This document shows positions 10,758-25,913 of a stretch of 64,000 nt of DNA, piece after piece (the first letter of the stretch is position 1; each line of letters begins with the position of its first letter). The notes under the pieces were generated by a model. The model was given only the letters and a program-made list of their open reading frames with translations. It had not been told where the DNA came from and did no database searches. A program made the translations under genes and the position numbers. Location of the stretch: assembly GCA_016802295.1 (NCBI GenBank), contig JAESIW010000020.1:4317710-4381709 (forward strand), given 5' to 3'. This DNA is from Brachionus rotundiformis. Its lineage: Eukaryota; Rotifera; Eurotatoria; Ploima; Brachionidae.

Positions 10758-13700
10758 TCATTGATTCATCGGGTCGGTCTTAGTATTGTCTTGTTCGATT
10801 TTTTCCGACGATTTTATTTCATTTGGAAATATTTCGTCAAGCTGAAGAAAATCTGATATGCTGAACGGTTCGTATTGGATCAATTCAGTTCCTAAGTAAA
10901 AATGTATTAGTCAAATGAGCCCTGATCGGAAAAAACCCGTAAATTAAAAACAAAATATTGGATTTATTTACTTTATTATTATACTTTAAAACATATTTTA
11001 ACAAATAAAAACATTATTAAGTTTATTTTTTTGTGAGAACCTTAAAATACGGTATTAAATAACCGTCTTGAATCTCTCAAATTTAATAAACGCTTGAACA
11101 TAAATCAGCTTAGCTAGATTGATTCAAAATCTTTAAATAAGAAAATAATCAAGACAACAAGATAGATAAAAAATTGACATTTTTAAAAAATTAAATTAAT
11201 TAAAATAATAAATTCGGGTTTTTTTTTTCTTTTTTTTAAATTAAACTAGCGAAATAAATTGATAATTGGAAAAGTCATTACCAACTGTTTTGCCATTTTG
11301 TGCTTGATTATCTGCAACAGAACCAGTGTCTACCCCATTTGACGTGTTTGATTGTATACTTGCCACTTGGGTGGGCGTGTTTTGCTCCATGCCTAGGTCT
11401 GTTGCCAATGGACCCTCCAAATAGCATTGATCATTGTCTATTTGGTCCAAAACAATTGGCGAGAACAACTTAAATAAATTATTTATTAAAAAATTAGACA
11501 AGGATGTCTTTTATAAACAAATTTTTCTTACATTGTTTATTGTGTATGGATCAACTTGATTAAATGAGTTCTGGGATAGAAAATCTTTGATTGAATTCAA
11601 ATCGAGCTGAAGCGATTCGACTTGTTCGCTCATTTGTGAAGAGCTATAAGAGTTTTTTAAACTACTAATTAGTCGATTGATTAAGGAAAAAAAGTTAGAT
11701 TTAATTCTATTTTATTTTTCCAGTCCTTGGATACTGTAAATATCCTAATAAATAAACTAAACTAAACTAAATAAAAGTAAACATTTAGAGCCAGGGACTG
11801 AAAATTTATACAAATTTATTCTTATTGATAAATAAATTCAATAAAAATTTTTTCATATAAAAAAAAATAAAATAAACCTGGATATCGGCTTTTTGAAAGT
11901 GTCAAAGTTATTTTGCTCAATCTGTTGAGTTGACTCAATCAAGCTAATATTAGAATCGATAAGTATCGGTTCTCATAGGGTTAGACTAAAGTAAACTTAC
12001 TTGTCAGATACCATGTTGTTTATTTGTGGCGAGCTTGGCGATGTTAGAGTTGGCACAGATTCCAAACCATTGGAACCATTTGTGTTCAAGAACAAATTTG
12101 TATCCAGAAATTGCTGGTTAGTATTTTTTTTATTCGCATCGATTGATTTGAGATCAGTGAAATTGTTATTTGGCTGGTAAAGATTGATGGTGGTTATTTC
12201 ATTTGAATTGTTTTTAAGCTTTTTGACGGGATGATTTTCGGCTATTTGAACGCTGTTCGTTGCATTGCCATTCTGCAAATTTGTGTTCTTGCTCGTGTTA
12301 ATTGTCTCAATTTCTGTATCATTTATATAATCTAAATTGTTGTGGCTCAAAGTTCTTTTGCGGCCTTTTTTGTCCTCTTCTTCATCATCATCATCTTTTA
12401 ACTCGACAATGTGTTGTCTTTGAGATTTGTTCACCCCGTTTAGGTTCAGACTGTTGCGTAAATTGTCAATTGGATAAACATCTTCGTCATCATCATCATG
12501 CACAAGACTTTCGTCCAGGACATTGCTTAGTCTGCTTTGAGCCGATAAATTGGCTCCTTGGTGATCGATCATTAGTGGTCGGTTTCGTTTTAGACTTGAC
12601 ATAGATGTCGGATTTACTAAATGAACTAAAAAGTGGATCAGCTTATTAACTATTTGCTGTTGGTGATGGTGTTTTTGTCTAAGTGCTGAAATCTCTTTCC
12701 ACAAAGCTTCGTTTTCTCTTTAATAAATAAAAATTGTTAATTAAATTGGTCATTTAGCTTTGCCTGATGATCGAAACTAATGTGGTCAGTTTTAAATTAT
12801 AAGATTTTTAGTTTTGTAGTGTTTCAGCCACAAAAGCGAAACTAATTAACTTGAATCGAAAATAAACAAAGCTTATTTTGTTTGTAAAACTTTATAGATT
12901 CACGGCTGAAATCGTGCCGGCTTAGAACGGCCTTTTCCTACACCTCTAACTTAAGACATAATTGATTAATATTATAAAAAAGCTTTATTAAACAATCATT
13001 GATTTTAATATAATTTTTAATTTATAAAAAACAAATCAAAACATAAATGGCCTAATCTAACAACTTTTAACACTATAAAGCCCGGCTGATTAATTACAAA
13101 AATTTCAAACTAAAATATCAAAAGAAATAGAAAAAAATCACTTAAAATATGATTAGAAAATTTAAGTATTACAAGCTGAATTTAAATTTCTTTGATTAAT
13201 TTTAGATAACTTTATTTCTTTGAGATAATATTCAAGTTTATATTTATTAAAAAGGGGTTCTAAAAACCCTTCGGGCTTTCTAGTGTTAATGAAAAAGTTT
13301 TGGAAAATTTTACTAATTTATATTATATTTTTATCTTATAAACACTTAAACTTGTTTAACCCTAAGACCAAGGAAGTTTTTTGGTCAAATTCCAAACTGC
13401 TGTAATATCTTTGAGAAATTTGATTTTATAAATAAATTAGCGATTGATAAAATTAGATAAAACACTAATATTTAGAATTGATTATTTCTTTAAAATAATG
13501 AAAAATTTGAAATTATCAAGAAGAAGTTAAAAAAAATTGACAACAATAGCTAGAAAATTTTCCTTTCTAATTAAGAACATTTTGTATTTAATTTTTTCAA
13601 ATATCTCTTGACATTTGAAGCAAGCAGCTTATGCTTAATTAATTATTTTAAAATTAGTAAAAATTGTCCTTTCTTTACCAAATAATCAAATCAAAATTAT

Positions 13701-15110
13701 ATTTAAATTGAATTTTAAGAATTTAAAATCTTTCAAAAGTTTAATGAACAGACCGACAGGAAATAAATTGGTCTCAGAGTTGGGAGTTTAAGTTTGGATC
13801 AGATATGGGCAAAACTACGGTCTAAACATCATTGGCTTTGGATGAGTCACAAGTCTTACTTTTTTACATTAAATAGCGAATCATCAACCATTTTTTGTTT
13901 GCTCTTAATACAATTTACATCATCCAAGACCTTATTAAGCTCATCAGGCTTAATTTGCGAGTATTGGATAGACAATGCCTGCTGGTTTGTGGAGCCATTC
14001 GTATTAGCCGACTGGTTGGCATTTACTTTTATATCAGGAACCTACAGCAAAAAGTTATTTCAAATACAAAGTCCCTTCGCTTCTAGTCTAGGGTCGAGGG
14101 GTCTTTGTGTCTAAGAGTCCTTAATTGAAAAGTCTTTGATGTATTAGCCGTATTTTTGATTTATAAATTAGACTTAAAAGTTAATCAAACCTTTGGAGAT
14201 AGTGGATTTTTTCTTCGCTTTCGGTGTGTTTTTTAGAGAGCGAATTTATGGTGCTTAGTACTCTGGCCTCCTCGGCGCCAGTATCGCCAGGTGTCTATGA
14301 GAAAAATTGAGAATTTAGATCAGCCAAGCATAACAAGTTTACTGTTTCATTAGGTGACGATTGCAGCTCGCTCATTTGAAGCAAGGTATTTAAATTAAGT
14401 TTAAGTTTTTGCTCCAAATTGATGGGCGCACTTTCTTTTAAGTTATCTTTTGGGTTTGCTATTGAGCTTGTAGACGGATTGAGACCATTCGATACCTATA
14501 GACCGGTATGGTTTAGTTACTTATTTTATTTAAAGACTTTTCAATTTTTTCGCCTCGGACCCCGCGACCCCAAGGCCAGAAAGCGCTGCTTTTTGTTTAG
14601 TTTAAAAAATTGAAAATTTAAACTTCTGTACTCACTTTGCGCTTGATAAACTCTAAAAACTGTTCTTTACCGCGGATGAAGTATGGGTGGTGAAATTCCA
14701 TGTCTTCTTTTTCGTTTTTTAGGCTGCCGTGGTCAATGCTGTTTACTTTGCGGAATCCGTCTAAATCAGACAAATAAAATGACTGTGCATTCAAACAGTT
14801 AGAAGTTTATTTAAAAAAATAATTACACATGTTAAGCTGGCGGATGAAGCTTGCCATGTTGTTGTGTTTGAAAAACCTAGGAAGTATTTCTCTGGCAAAC
14901 CGAGTCTGGTCATACACATGAAAACTGAAGCCACTCTTAAAAAAATCTCATATAGAAAATAGAGAAAATTAAAAGATTCTGTCAAGTATTTACACTGTCC
15001 CAAGCTATGAGCTCATCATACTTTGTGTCCTCTACAAGAGTCCATAGTTTGCTCAAAAAGGCCGGTATATTAGTTGTGGTATACTCAAAGTTTGGACTTG
15101 ACAATGGCAT
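10758..15110 (-). CDS. HSF: Heat shock transcription factor
   Basis: Stress-activated transcription factor that trimerises and binds heat shock elements. Exons (minus): 14994-15110, 14827-14935, 14636-14760, 14343-14495, 13860-14041, 12001-12717, 11878-11943, 11532-11643, 11282-11468, 10758-10891; total 1902 nt, 633 aa, phases consistent throughout. Residues 12-117 form the winged-helix DNA-binding domain ([14 protein letters not shown]; recognition helix [16 protein letters not shown]). HR-A/B coiled coil at about 198-264 includes [16 protein letters not shown] and [16 protein letters not shown]. An acidic/basic stretch ([14 protein letters not shown]) may include an NLS. An HR-C-like segment at about 494-535 ([18 protein letters not shown] ... 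LFKLFSP) is the metazoan repressor of trimerisation. The C-terminus ([16 protein letters not shown]) resembles the activation end. A 104 nt optional exon is listed separately. Symbol beyond HSF is not assignable. Confidence 0.93.
14191..14294 (-). other. Candidate frame-breaking cassette exon of HSF
   Basis: Between HSF exons 4 and 5. It has an acceptor (TCTCATAG) and an open frame in phase with exon 4, coding a Lys/Glu-rich helix-like peptide ([20 protein letters not shown]...), ending at a GTTTGATT donor. Its length, 104 nt, shifts the frame: joining to exon 5 gives TAA within four codons. Skipping it restores the full HSF frame. A shorter in-frame 33 nt version (14262-14294, donor GTACTA) is also possible. 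Confidence 0.45.
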
Positions 15111-16307
15111 TTTGCTATTCTAGTCTATGTGTTGGTTCTTTTCGGTGTTGTTTGTCTATTAAGCTAAAAATTGATTTTAGTTGATGTTTTTATTTTTAAC
15201 TTTCTTCCGTACTCAAAAATAAGACAATTATAATTACGAAAAAAAGAGCAATTTTTAGTTAATTTATATAAAAAAATGAAAATAAACCTAAAACTAAACA
15301 AAAAAATAATAATAGTGTGTGTATGTTAAATGTGCATGGGTTCACATTTTCGAACCCGTGCAAGAATTTTTTCATCAAATTCCAATGAATAATGACTTGC
15401 AATATTTAGGCATAATTTATTACACTGATGGGTCTCGTTCGAGGTAATAAGCTATTAAAATATTATAATTTATGAATGATAAATGAGCTCTACCCTTGCG
15501 ATTAGTTTGTTTTTTAACTTGACTTTTAGTAATTGAGCATAATTAACATAAATATCAATGACTACTAAAATTTTTTTCACGTTACAAATCTAAGTTAACA
15601 TTTTACCAGCTTGGCTTATGCTTATCAGCTGTTGTAGCTAAAACAGAATTGCTCATGTGTTTTACACTAATATTTTATTCAATCAAGACTTGCGTCCTAT
15701 TCTCGTGATTGAGAATTTTATATATTCTTTAAGAATATATAATGGATTTAATGTAAATTAGATTAAAAAACTGATTTCGCTTAAGCCAATTAAGTCTCTC
15801 ACTTTAGGTCCTAGCTTGGAAAAATATATTACCCCTAAAGTCATTGTTTTTTACATTTGTTTAAATCTTATCACTCGCAAATTTTTTTTTAGTTAAAAAA
15901 ATTTATCATATGTGTAAATTATTACTAAAATTTAATTAACTTTGCCTCTAAAAGAAAGATATCTTGAGGTTTTGTAAAAATAATACTATTTTTGATTTTT
16001 TATAGTATATAGAAAGCTTATACAAATAAACTTAGCCTTATTTTTGTTTTATTTTAAACTATAGTTAATAATTGTAAAACGTAAAAAATCAATTTAAATT
16101 TTTTAAAGAAATTAAATTTACTCTAGAAATAAATCATATAAATAAGAAAAGAAGTGTTTCTTTTATATGATAGCGAAAAAAATTGTGAAATCTTGAATAT
16201 TTTTTTAAATTAAAATAAACAATTGCAAAATGAAATGTTTTATTCAAAAATTAAAATTTAATTAGAGTTGATACATACCTATGTAAAATATAAAAATAAT
16301 TTACAAC
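15111..16307. other. HSF upstream region
   Basis: About 1.2 kb with no gene. It holds a near-perfect hairpin at 15334-15361 roughly 225 bp upstream of the HSF start codon; otherwise AT-rich. Confidence 0.5.
15334..15361. repeat. Small inverted repeat upstream of HSF
   Basis: GCATGGGTTC and GAACCCGTGC flank an 8 nt loop: a 10 bp stem with one G-T pair, GC-rich against the local background. It contains TTC and GAA elements but not in regular heat-shock-element spacing. Confidence 0.6.
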
Positions 16308-17176
16308 CTATGTTAAGATAGAAAATATTTTCATCAAAATATCCTTAGCTTTCGATGATATATAGCTTTTTTTTGAATAAATAAACTCACTTTGATAGAC
16401 TTGTTCAAGCCTTTCGCTCAAGTTAACATATTCTTTTATTGTTTCAGGCGATCCATTCAAACCATGCAATTTGGCAAAATTTTCCATGATTCTACTCTTA
16501 TAACTAAAAATCTCACTCATACAAGGCAAGTATTTATCTTTTTTTCCTTTTTCTACATAAAATCTATCAAAATAATTGTTAAAAATATTTTGTTCTTCTA
16601 CTAGTCCAGCTTTATTCAAATTTTTAATCAAGTATTGTGAATAATCGTCTACTGATTCGAACACTACAACCCTAATATCATTGTTACATTCGCCCATTTC
16701 TCTCCTCTCTATATTTGACCAGAAATTTATAAACAGTTCATTTTGACAAGGAAAAAAAGAATAGCATTTAACACCTAATTTTCTGAATGAGTGCCATATT
16801 TTTGCAGATTTTTTATGAATTGGTTCCTGTGCTAAACACTTTTGAAACATTAAATCACATTCACAATGGGTAAGAGTATAGATTCGTCGCCAGCTCCATT
16901 CATAACCATTGTGTTCACGTTTGTTGTGATTAAATTTATATGGACATATATCATGCATACGACAACACGTATCAGTCTCTTTGATATTACCTAATTCTGT
17001 ACAATTTTTGGCATCATTGCCAATACCGCACCAAAGTGTACCTGAATATTATTGTTCAAATATTTTGAAATGATGATCTTTAATATTAAATTTTTACCTG
17101 ATGAGATAAATCCAGCACTAACTTGATAGTTATGGTCAAGTAAAATAATAAAAATAAATTTTAAAATTAAACTCAT
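16308..17176 (-). CDS. Group III secreted phospholipase A2
   Basis: Secreted Ca2+-dependent lipase of the bee-venom/PLA2G3 fold, which hydrolyses the sn-2 ester of phospholipids. Two exons, 17098-17176 and 16308-17041 (phase 1 join), 270 aa. The first ~21 residues (MSLILKFIFIILL...) are a signal peptide. The Ca2+-binding loop WCGIG is at residues 30-34. The catalytic segment CCRMHDIC at 52-59 has the H56-D57 pair. The following ...RRIYTLTHCECDLMFQKCL block is typical of group III enzymes. The remaining ~170 residues form a Cys-poor C-terminal extension as in many non-venom animal members. The stop is 88 bp upstream of the same-strand PHTF stop region. Digestive, signalling or defensive use cannot be told from sequence. 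Confidence 0.9.
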
Positions 17177-17264
17177 CTTTAAATTAAAAAAAAATTATGT
17201 TTATTTAAAATTTAATTATTGCTGAATAAAAAATTGACTTTTATATTAAAATAAACTAAAAAAA

Positions 17265-21223
<3,959 letters not shown>

Positions 21224-21717
21224 TTAACTTGAATATCTCTTAAATTAAGTGAGAAAAGATTCTTCTAATCTTCTTTACAAACGAAAATTTTGAGAAATAA
21301 AAAATCTTTATAATTAATATGAAAAAATTATGCAAAATACATTTAAAACATAGCTTTAAGATTTTTTTTTAATATCAAAATTCCAAATTGCTAAAATTTA
21401 AGAAAAAATGGAATAATAAGATATTTAAAAAATCAAACTACCGAAATGTATTAAAATAAATTTAAATTATGTAAATCTATAATATGTGACAAAGTCTCGA
21501 AAAAATAACTTGACATTTTAACATTGAAATTTTAAAAATTTTAAGCTTAATTTTAGATAATTTTGAATTATCTATAAAATAATAAAAAACTCAGAAGAAT
21601 TATCTATCAAATCGAATAAAATCTAAAAAATTTAAAATAAATTATTAAAAAAGCTATAAAAAAGAAATTATCAGAATTTAGTACTGTTACCACAAAATCG
21701 AATTTTTAAAAACAGAA
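21224..21717. other. PHTF upstream region
   Basis: AT-rich, between the PHTF start and tRNA-Asp. No coding or repeat signal seen. Confidence 0.5.
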
Positions 21718-21789
21718 TCCGTGATAGTATAGTGGTGAGTATCCCCGCCTGTCACGCGGGAGACCGGGGTTCAATTCCCCGTCACGGAG
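21718..21789 (+). tRNA. tRNA-Asp (GUC)
   Basis: Identical cloverleaf to 1861-1932 (anticodon GTC, discriminator G). Its 3' flank TTTTTTCCCAAAAAACAAAA and the next ~20 bp recur after the tRNA-Asp at 28507. Confidence 0.97.
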
Positions 21790-21932
21790 CTTTTTTCCCA
21801 AAAAACAAAATTTATTATTATTAAAGTTAATAATGTTAAAAATTTAAATTTTTAAGTGGATTCAATTTTCTTATTGATTTTTTAAATGAATTCTTTATTA
21901 CAAATAACAGAATTATTTGTAATTTATTTAGG

Positions 21933-22004
21933 TCCCGCGTGGTCTAGTGGTTAGGATTTGACGCTCTCACCGTCAAGGCCCGGGTTCAATTCCCGGCACG
22001 GGAA
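21933..22004 (+). tRNA. tRNA-Glu (CUC)
   Basis: Same sequence as the other tRNA-Glu genes, anticodon CTC, C6 opposite A67. Pol III T-run after it. Faces the copy at 22397 (convergent). Confidence 0.96.
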
Positions 22005-22396
22005 AATTTTTTAATCAGAAATGTTTTTCAATCAATTTATTTATAGATTTTCCCCCTAATTTTTTAAGCTTAATAGATAAATGATTATTTATTTTTCCTA
22101 GAGCAATATATGTTTTTATTCAAAAGCTTAGTATTATATAATTATAGTTTATGATAGAAACATGCTCAATTTATCAAATGAGTTATTCAACCATTTTTTT
22201 ATAATTAAAGCAAAAAATTTTCTAGCATATTTTATAGTGATTTATAAATTACATTCTTATTTAATTTTTTAATTCAATCAATTTTGTTCCAGCCAACTTT
22301 TTTAGCATAAAAAGTATCATTTGAAATTAGCTCAGGTAATTTAAAAGTATCCGAATAGTTTACAAATATCAGTTGATTTTTATAAAAAAAAAAATT
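22005..22396. other. Spacer between convergent tRNA-Glu genes
   Basis: 392 bp AT-rich sequence without coding content. The flanks of the two tRNA copies are not obviously related here. Confidence 0.5.
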
Positions 22397-22468
22397 TTCC
22401 CGTGCCGGGAATTGAACCCGGGCCTTGACGGTGAGAGCGTCAAATCCTAACCACTAGACCACGCGGGA
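22397..22468 (-). tRNA. tRNA-Glu (CUC)
   Basis: Minus-strand copy, intact anticodon loop CTCTCAC and arms. Lies 128 bp beyond the CLN3 stop codon on the same strand. Confidence 0.96.
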
Positions 22469-22595
22469 TCTAATCATATTAAGTGAATGAAAATTTAAAA
22501 GTATTAAAAATTTTATTCATACGAAGTAAATTTATTTTAATAAATTAATAAATGTTAAAAAAAATTTGAAATTTAATTAAAATAGAATTTTAAAT

Positions 22596-24126
22596 TTACA
22601 TGCCAAGTCTACAAATTGCATTATGAAGAGGTAGAGCTAAAATAAAAAAATTAGCCTATATATTATCTGATAAATTTTTCTATTACCTGTAAATCCTGCT
22701 AGTGCTATACCAATAGTATCTGCTATAGTAGTCACTCCAATTGAAAATTCTCTATAACTTTTTGGAATTTGTATAGATACCAAATTGAGTGCACTTAGTT
22801 ATAATTTTTAGTCTGAATGCTTCTGGAAATTTTGTATTTAAAACTTACTTTACATAACATCCACCGCCGATTAATCCTTCCCAAAACGTAATTATCAATA
22901 CAATAACAATTGATGGTATAAAATCATAAATAATATGCATGAACAGAATGACAAAATTTAAAATTTGAAGCATTGGAAAAATTGGCAAAAATGTTATTGG
23001 GTATACTTTCAAGGATAATCTTGATAAAAAAGTTCCTGTTCGAAATGCCACATTATACCACCTGTATTGTGAACTGTGATCTTTGATTAAACGATTATTT
23101 TTGAAATATAACAACTCATAGAGACCTTGATTTATCAAATATTCTGAGTAAAATATAATAAAAAGAGGTATCATATATTTGAGTAATGGCTTTGTTAGCT
23201 TAACTTTGTCATAAAGTCCCATTGATTCAAACGGAACTAAATTTTTTTCGTCAATTTCTACTTGCTTTGATTCAATAAGTTTTAAAGCACTAAACTGAGA
23301 CTTTCTCAAAAGCGAACTATTATGATCAGGAAGCACTGCATATGCTATTGTCAGCAAAATTGGAACGAACAGCATGCACAAAATTGCTTTTTTTGGCGTA
23401 AAATAGCTTGCCAAACCAGCATAAAAAAATGAACTCAATAATCCACTCGTACCTGATCCGATTACGTAGGGAAAAAATGATAAGTTTGTAGGATATAAGG
23501 TTGTTAAACTCAAAAAAGTTAACTCTCCAACACTTGTACTTACACTAGCACAGCAAATTCCAGTAAAAATCAACCACTTAATACTGTTGGATGTCTGTGA
23601 CACAATTAGGAAACTAAAAGAGCCAGTTGAGACAATAAAAATTAATTTTTTCAAATAGCTAATGCGATTAGAAAATGCAGAAATGATAAATTTCATTAAA
23701 AGACCTGGAAGTACATCAGCCAGCAGGACAGCACCTTTTTTACAAATTATGAAGATATTAAGATATTTTTATTCAAAAAAATCTAATTTTACCAGTTGAA
23801 ATTTCATTGCAGTCATATTTACCACCGTACCGTTTTGTGAAGTTCTTTTTCTGATTTGAATCTGGTTTGAGCAAGTCATGAGCAGCTGATATCATGGTAA
23901 TAATTGGAAATAAATTACAGAATCCAATTAGGTAAAAACAGCTAAATACAAGTTTGTGATAATATTTTCTTTGAAAATTATTAAAGCTTTGTTTAAAATC
24001 AGAATTTGATGTTGGTTCATCATGCGATGTTAACAGATCTTGCTTGACTTGATTGTAATTGACTATTTTCTCGAAAAATTTAGATATATAATTATATTTA
24101 AAAAAATTTGTTAAACGTATTCGCAT
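22596..24126 (-). CDS. CLN3: CLN3 / battenin lysosomal membrane protein
   Basis: Multipass lysosomal/endosomal membrane protein of the battenin family; human loss causes juvenile Batten disease. Four exons (minus): 23793-24126, 22849-23734, 22687-22793, 22596-22636; 1368 nt, 455 aa (human 438). Family blocks in order: IGFCNLFPIITMISAAHDLL (first TM), YDCNEISTGAVLLADVLPGL, CASVSTSVGELTFLSLTTLY, then YSEYLINQGLYELLYF, YRWYNVAFRTGTFLSRLSLK, and WEGLIGGGCYVNALN in TM10. These are followed by YREFSIGVTTIADTIGIALA and a short last exon ALPLHNAICRLGM. No canonical prenylation CaaX box at the end (human has CQLS), a notable difference. Start ATG 24126 gives a cytosolic N-terminus with an EPTS..DF region. 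Confidence 0.95.
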
Positions 24127-24695
24127 TTTAAATTTATTATAGTTGTAATTATGTCAAATAATTAAAAAAGCTTAAACGACTAAAAAACATTATTTTCAAT
24201 AGAAAATTGTTTCTACAAATTCAATAAAAAAATTATTTAAAATTATAAATTATAATTTAAGATTTCTAAATTTTTAATTTAAAAATTATTTATGAATGAA
24301 AGCTACTAAAAAGAACTCGTGTTTCCATTTTGAACTGTTAATCTTATCAAAAATAAATACTTAAAAATAAGAAATTAAAATAGAAAAAAATCGATATTCC
24401 AAATTTTTTAAAGTTAAATAAATAGATAAAATTAATTAGAAAAAATAAAAAAAATTTTTAAAACAATTTAGGTTCAAATTATTTGTGATATAATTTTGAA
24501 TTAATTCAGGAATTTATTTTTTGTATGTTTATTTTTATTTCATAAAAAATTATAAATATGCATTTGTAAAATCTATGATCCATTTTTTGGCACCTGCACT
24601 GCAATAATTTTTAATTTATTGACTTTTTTTATAAATCAAGATATTTTTATAAAAAAACAAGCCATTGTTAATCAAATAATTAAATTAAAAAAATT
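24127..24695. other. CLN3 upstream region
   Basis: Very AT-rich, no gene or repeat recognised. Confidence 0.5.
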
Positions 24696-24767
24696 TTCCC
24701 GTGCCGGGAATTGAACCCGGGCCTTGACGGTGAGAGCGTCAAATCCTAACCACTAGACCACGCGGGA
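24696..24767 (-). tRNA. tRNA-Glu (CUC)
   Basis: Minus-strand copy with standard arms and anticodon CTC; same 6-67 mismatch as its siblings. Confidence 0.96.
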
Positions 24768-24884
24768 GGTTTACATATGAATATAGCAATCTGTTCTTCA
24801 TTTTAATTAAAAATTATTCAATAATAATTTTAACTTTGTTAGAGGTTATTAGATTTTCAATTTGATGATATTAGAATATAGTTT

Positions 24885-24950
24885 TCCTATTCGCTCTTTA
24901 GGGAGTGTCGGGTCATTACTTTATTTATCTCCTCAAGTCGATAATTTTCC
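24885..24950 (-). mobile_element. Relic of LINE 3' coding end
   Basis: Read on the minus strand it gives RLEEINKVMTRHSLKSE then stop. This aligns with RLEWKSKVMTLFSTRSE-stop at the end of the LINE at 57520. Upstream the same frame runs on as hydrophilic sequence, so a longer decayed piece may be present. Confidence 0.6.
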
Positions 24951-25041
24951 TAAATGAATTTCCATTTTGTTTATCTACAAATTTTTGCTTGTCGATTTTC
25001 ATTGAAAGGTTCTTCTTGTCAAAAATTGCTTCCTTATTGCT

Positions 25042-25405
25042 TCAGAATATGTAGCAAATATTTAATATTTCGATAATTTTTTTAGATAGATCTAAAGCAT
25101 GTTCTTCAAAATGTATCAGTTTGGTATCACCCAAATCTAGTCTCTTCAATAACTATAAAATACATATATACAATACCTATACAATTTTATTTAAATAATT
25201 TCTCCGGGATATCTATTGTTAATAGATGTATTTTATGCAAACTTACACAGTTCTTGCATAGACCAGATTTTGATTATACTCAACTGATACATTTTGCAGA
25301 TCAAGTTTAGGACCTATTAAAAAAAATTATCTAAATTTAAAAATTTTGTTTTTTTTGTATTCCAAAAAAACAATGCCTCTTCTGCATTAAATCAGCGTTT
25401 GACAT
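25042..25405 (-). CDS. Unidentified short spliced coding-like segment, possibly a remnant
   Basis: Not recognised as a family. Three pieces can be joined on the minus strand: 25372-25405 (MSNADLMQKRHC), about 25249-25313 (PKLDLQNVSVEYNQNLVYAR) and 25042-25152 (LLKRLDLGDTKLIHFEEHAL..., TGA). The middle piece has an AG acceptor and a GTAAGT donor close to its end. The joined peptide of about 70 aa looks protein-like, unlike the AT-rich surroundings. Exact junctions are uncertain: the GTAAGT donor fits a different acceptor (VLDLGD) than the one giving ARTLLKRL. The first donor is weak. It could be a small gene, or a broken one, since it abuts the LINE relic. Confidence 0.25.
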
Positions 25406-25549
25406 TATTATAATTTGTTCCCAGAATCAGAAACTCCCGGAAAGATTTTAGCTAAAAAAATTATTTAATTTTTCCATGAATAATTTAATTAAAAATAAGA
25501 AAAGTTAATTATTTTGTATGAGTTTTTATAAAAATGAGTAAAAAAAAAA

Positions 25550-25621
25550 GCGTCAGTGGTGTAGCGGTTATCATTGTTGCCTTCCAAGCAGCAGATCCGG
25601 GTTCGACTCCCGGCTGACGCA
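25550..25621 (+). tRNA. tRNA-Gly (UCC)
   Basis: Perfect acceptor GCGTCAG/CTGACGC, anticodon TCC, discriminator A. Identical to 1533 (minus) and 29321 (plus). It is followed by a block that recurs inverted at 28645. Confidence 0.97.
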
Positions 25622-25662
25622 ATTTTTTGGATTCATTTTATTTTATTAAACATTAAAATAAA

Positions 25663-25815
25663 TTATCCATCTGATCTAAATTTTTAATAAAAATTACTGA
25701 TATTATTTAGCGTTGAAAGGTATCTTATTTATTAATAAATGTTTATTTATTTTTCCTGAAATTTTTTCTTCTTTTAAGATATTAAAAAAAGAACAAGATT
25801 GAGCCAAGATTTACT
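25663..25815. repeat. Inverted duplicate block next to tRNA genes, copy A
   Basis: About 150 bp between tRNA-Gly and tRNA-Asp. It reappears in reverse orientation with a few mismatches at 28645-28795; shared strings include AATAAAAATTACTGATATT and CCTGAAATTTTTTCTTCTTT. Confidence 0.85.
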
Positions 25816-25841
25816 TATTTTAAAATGAATTGCAAAAAAAA

Positions 25842-25913
25842 CTCCGTGACGGGGAATTGAACCCCGGTCTCCCGCGTGACAGGCGGGGATACTCACCACT
25901 ATACTATCACGGA
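25842..25913 (-). tRNA. tRNA-Asp (GUC)
   Basis: Minus-strand copy identical to the plus-strand ones; convergent with tRNA-Gly at 25550 across the duplicated block. Confidence 0.97.

Noticed and set aside
12302..12604. Plus-strand ORF with His-rich and Cys-rich runs
   Set aside because: Antisense shadow of the HSF exon with acidic DDDD and Asn codons; the His runs are the reverse of GAT/GAC repeats.
13794..14114. Plus-strand ORF of 106 codons
   Set aside because: Antisense of HSF exon 13860-14041; the minus strand gives the heptad-repeat trimerisation domain in frame.
15334..15361. Calling the HSF upstream hairpin a heat shock element
   Set aside because: TTC and GAA units are present but not in the regular nTTCnnGAAn spacing; kept only as an inverted repeat.
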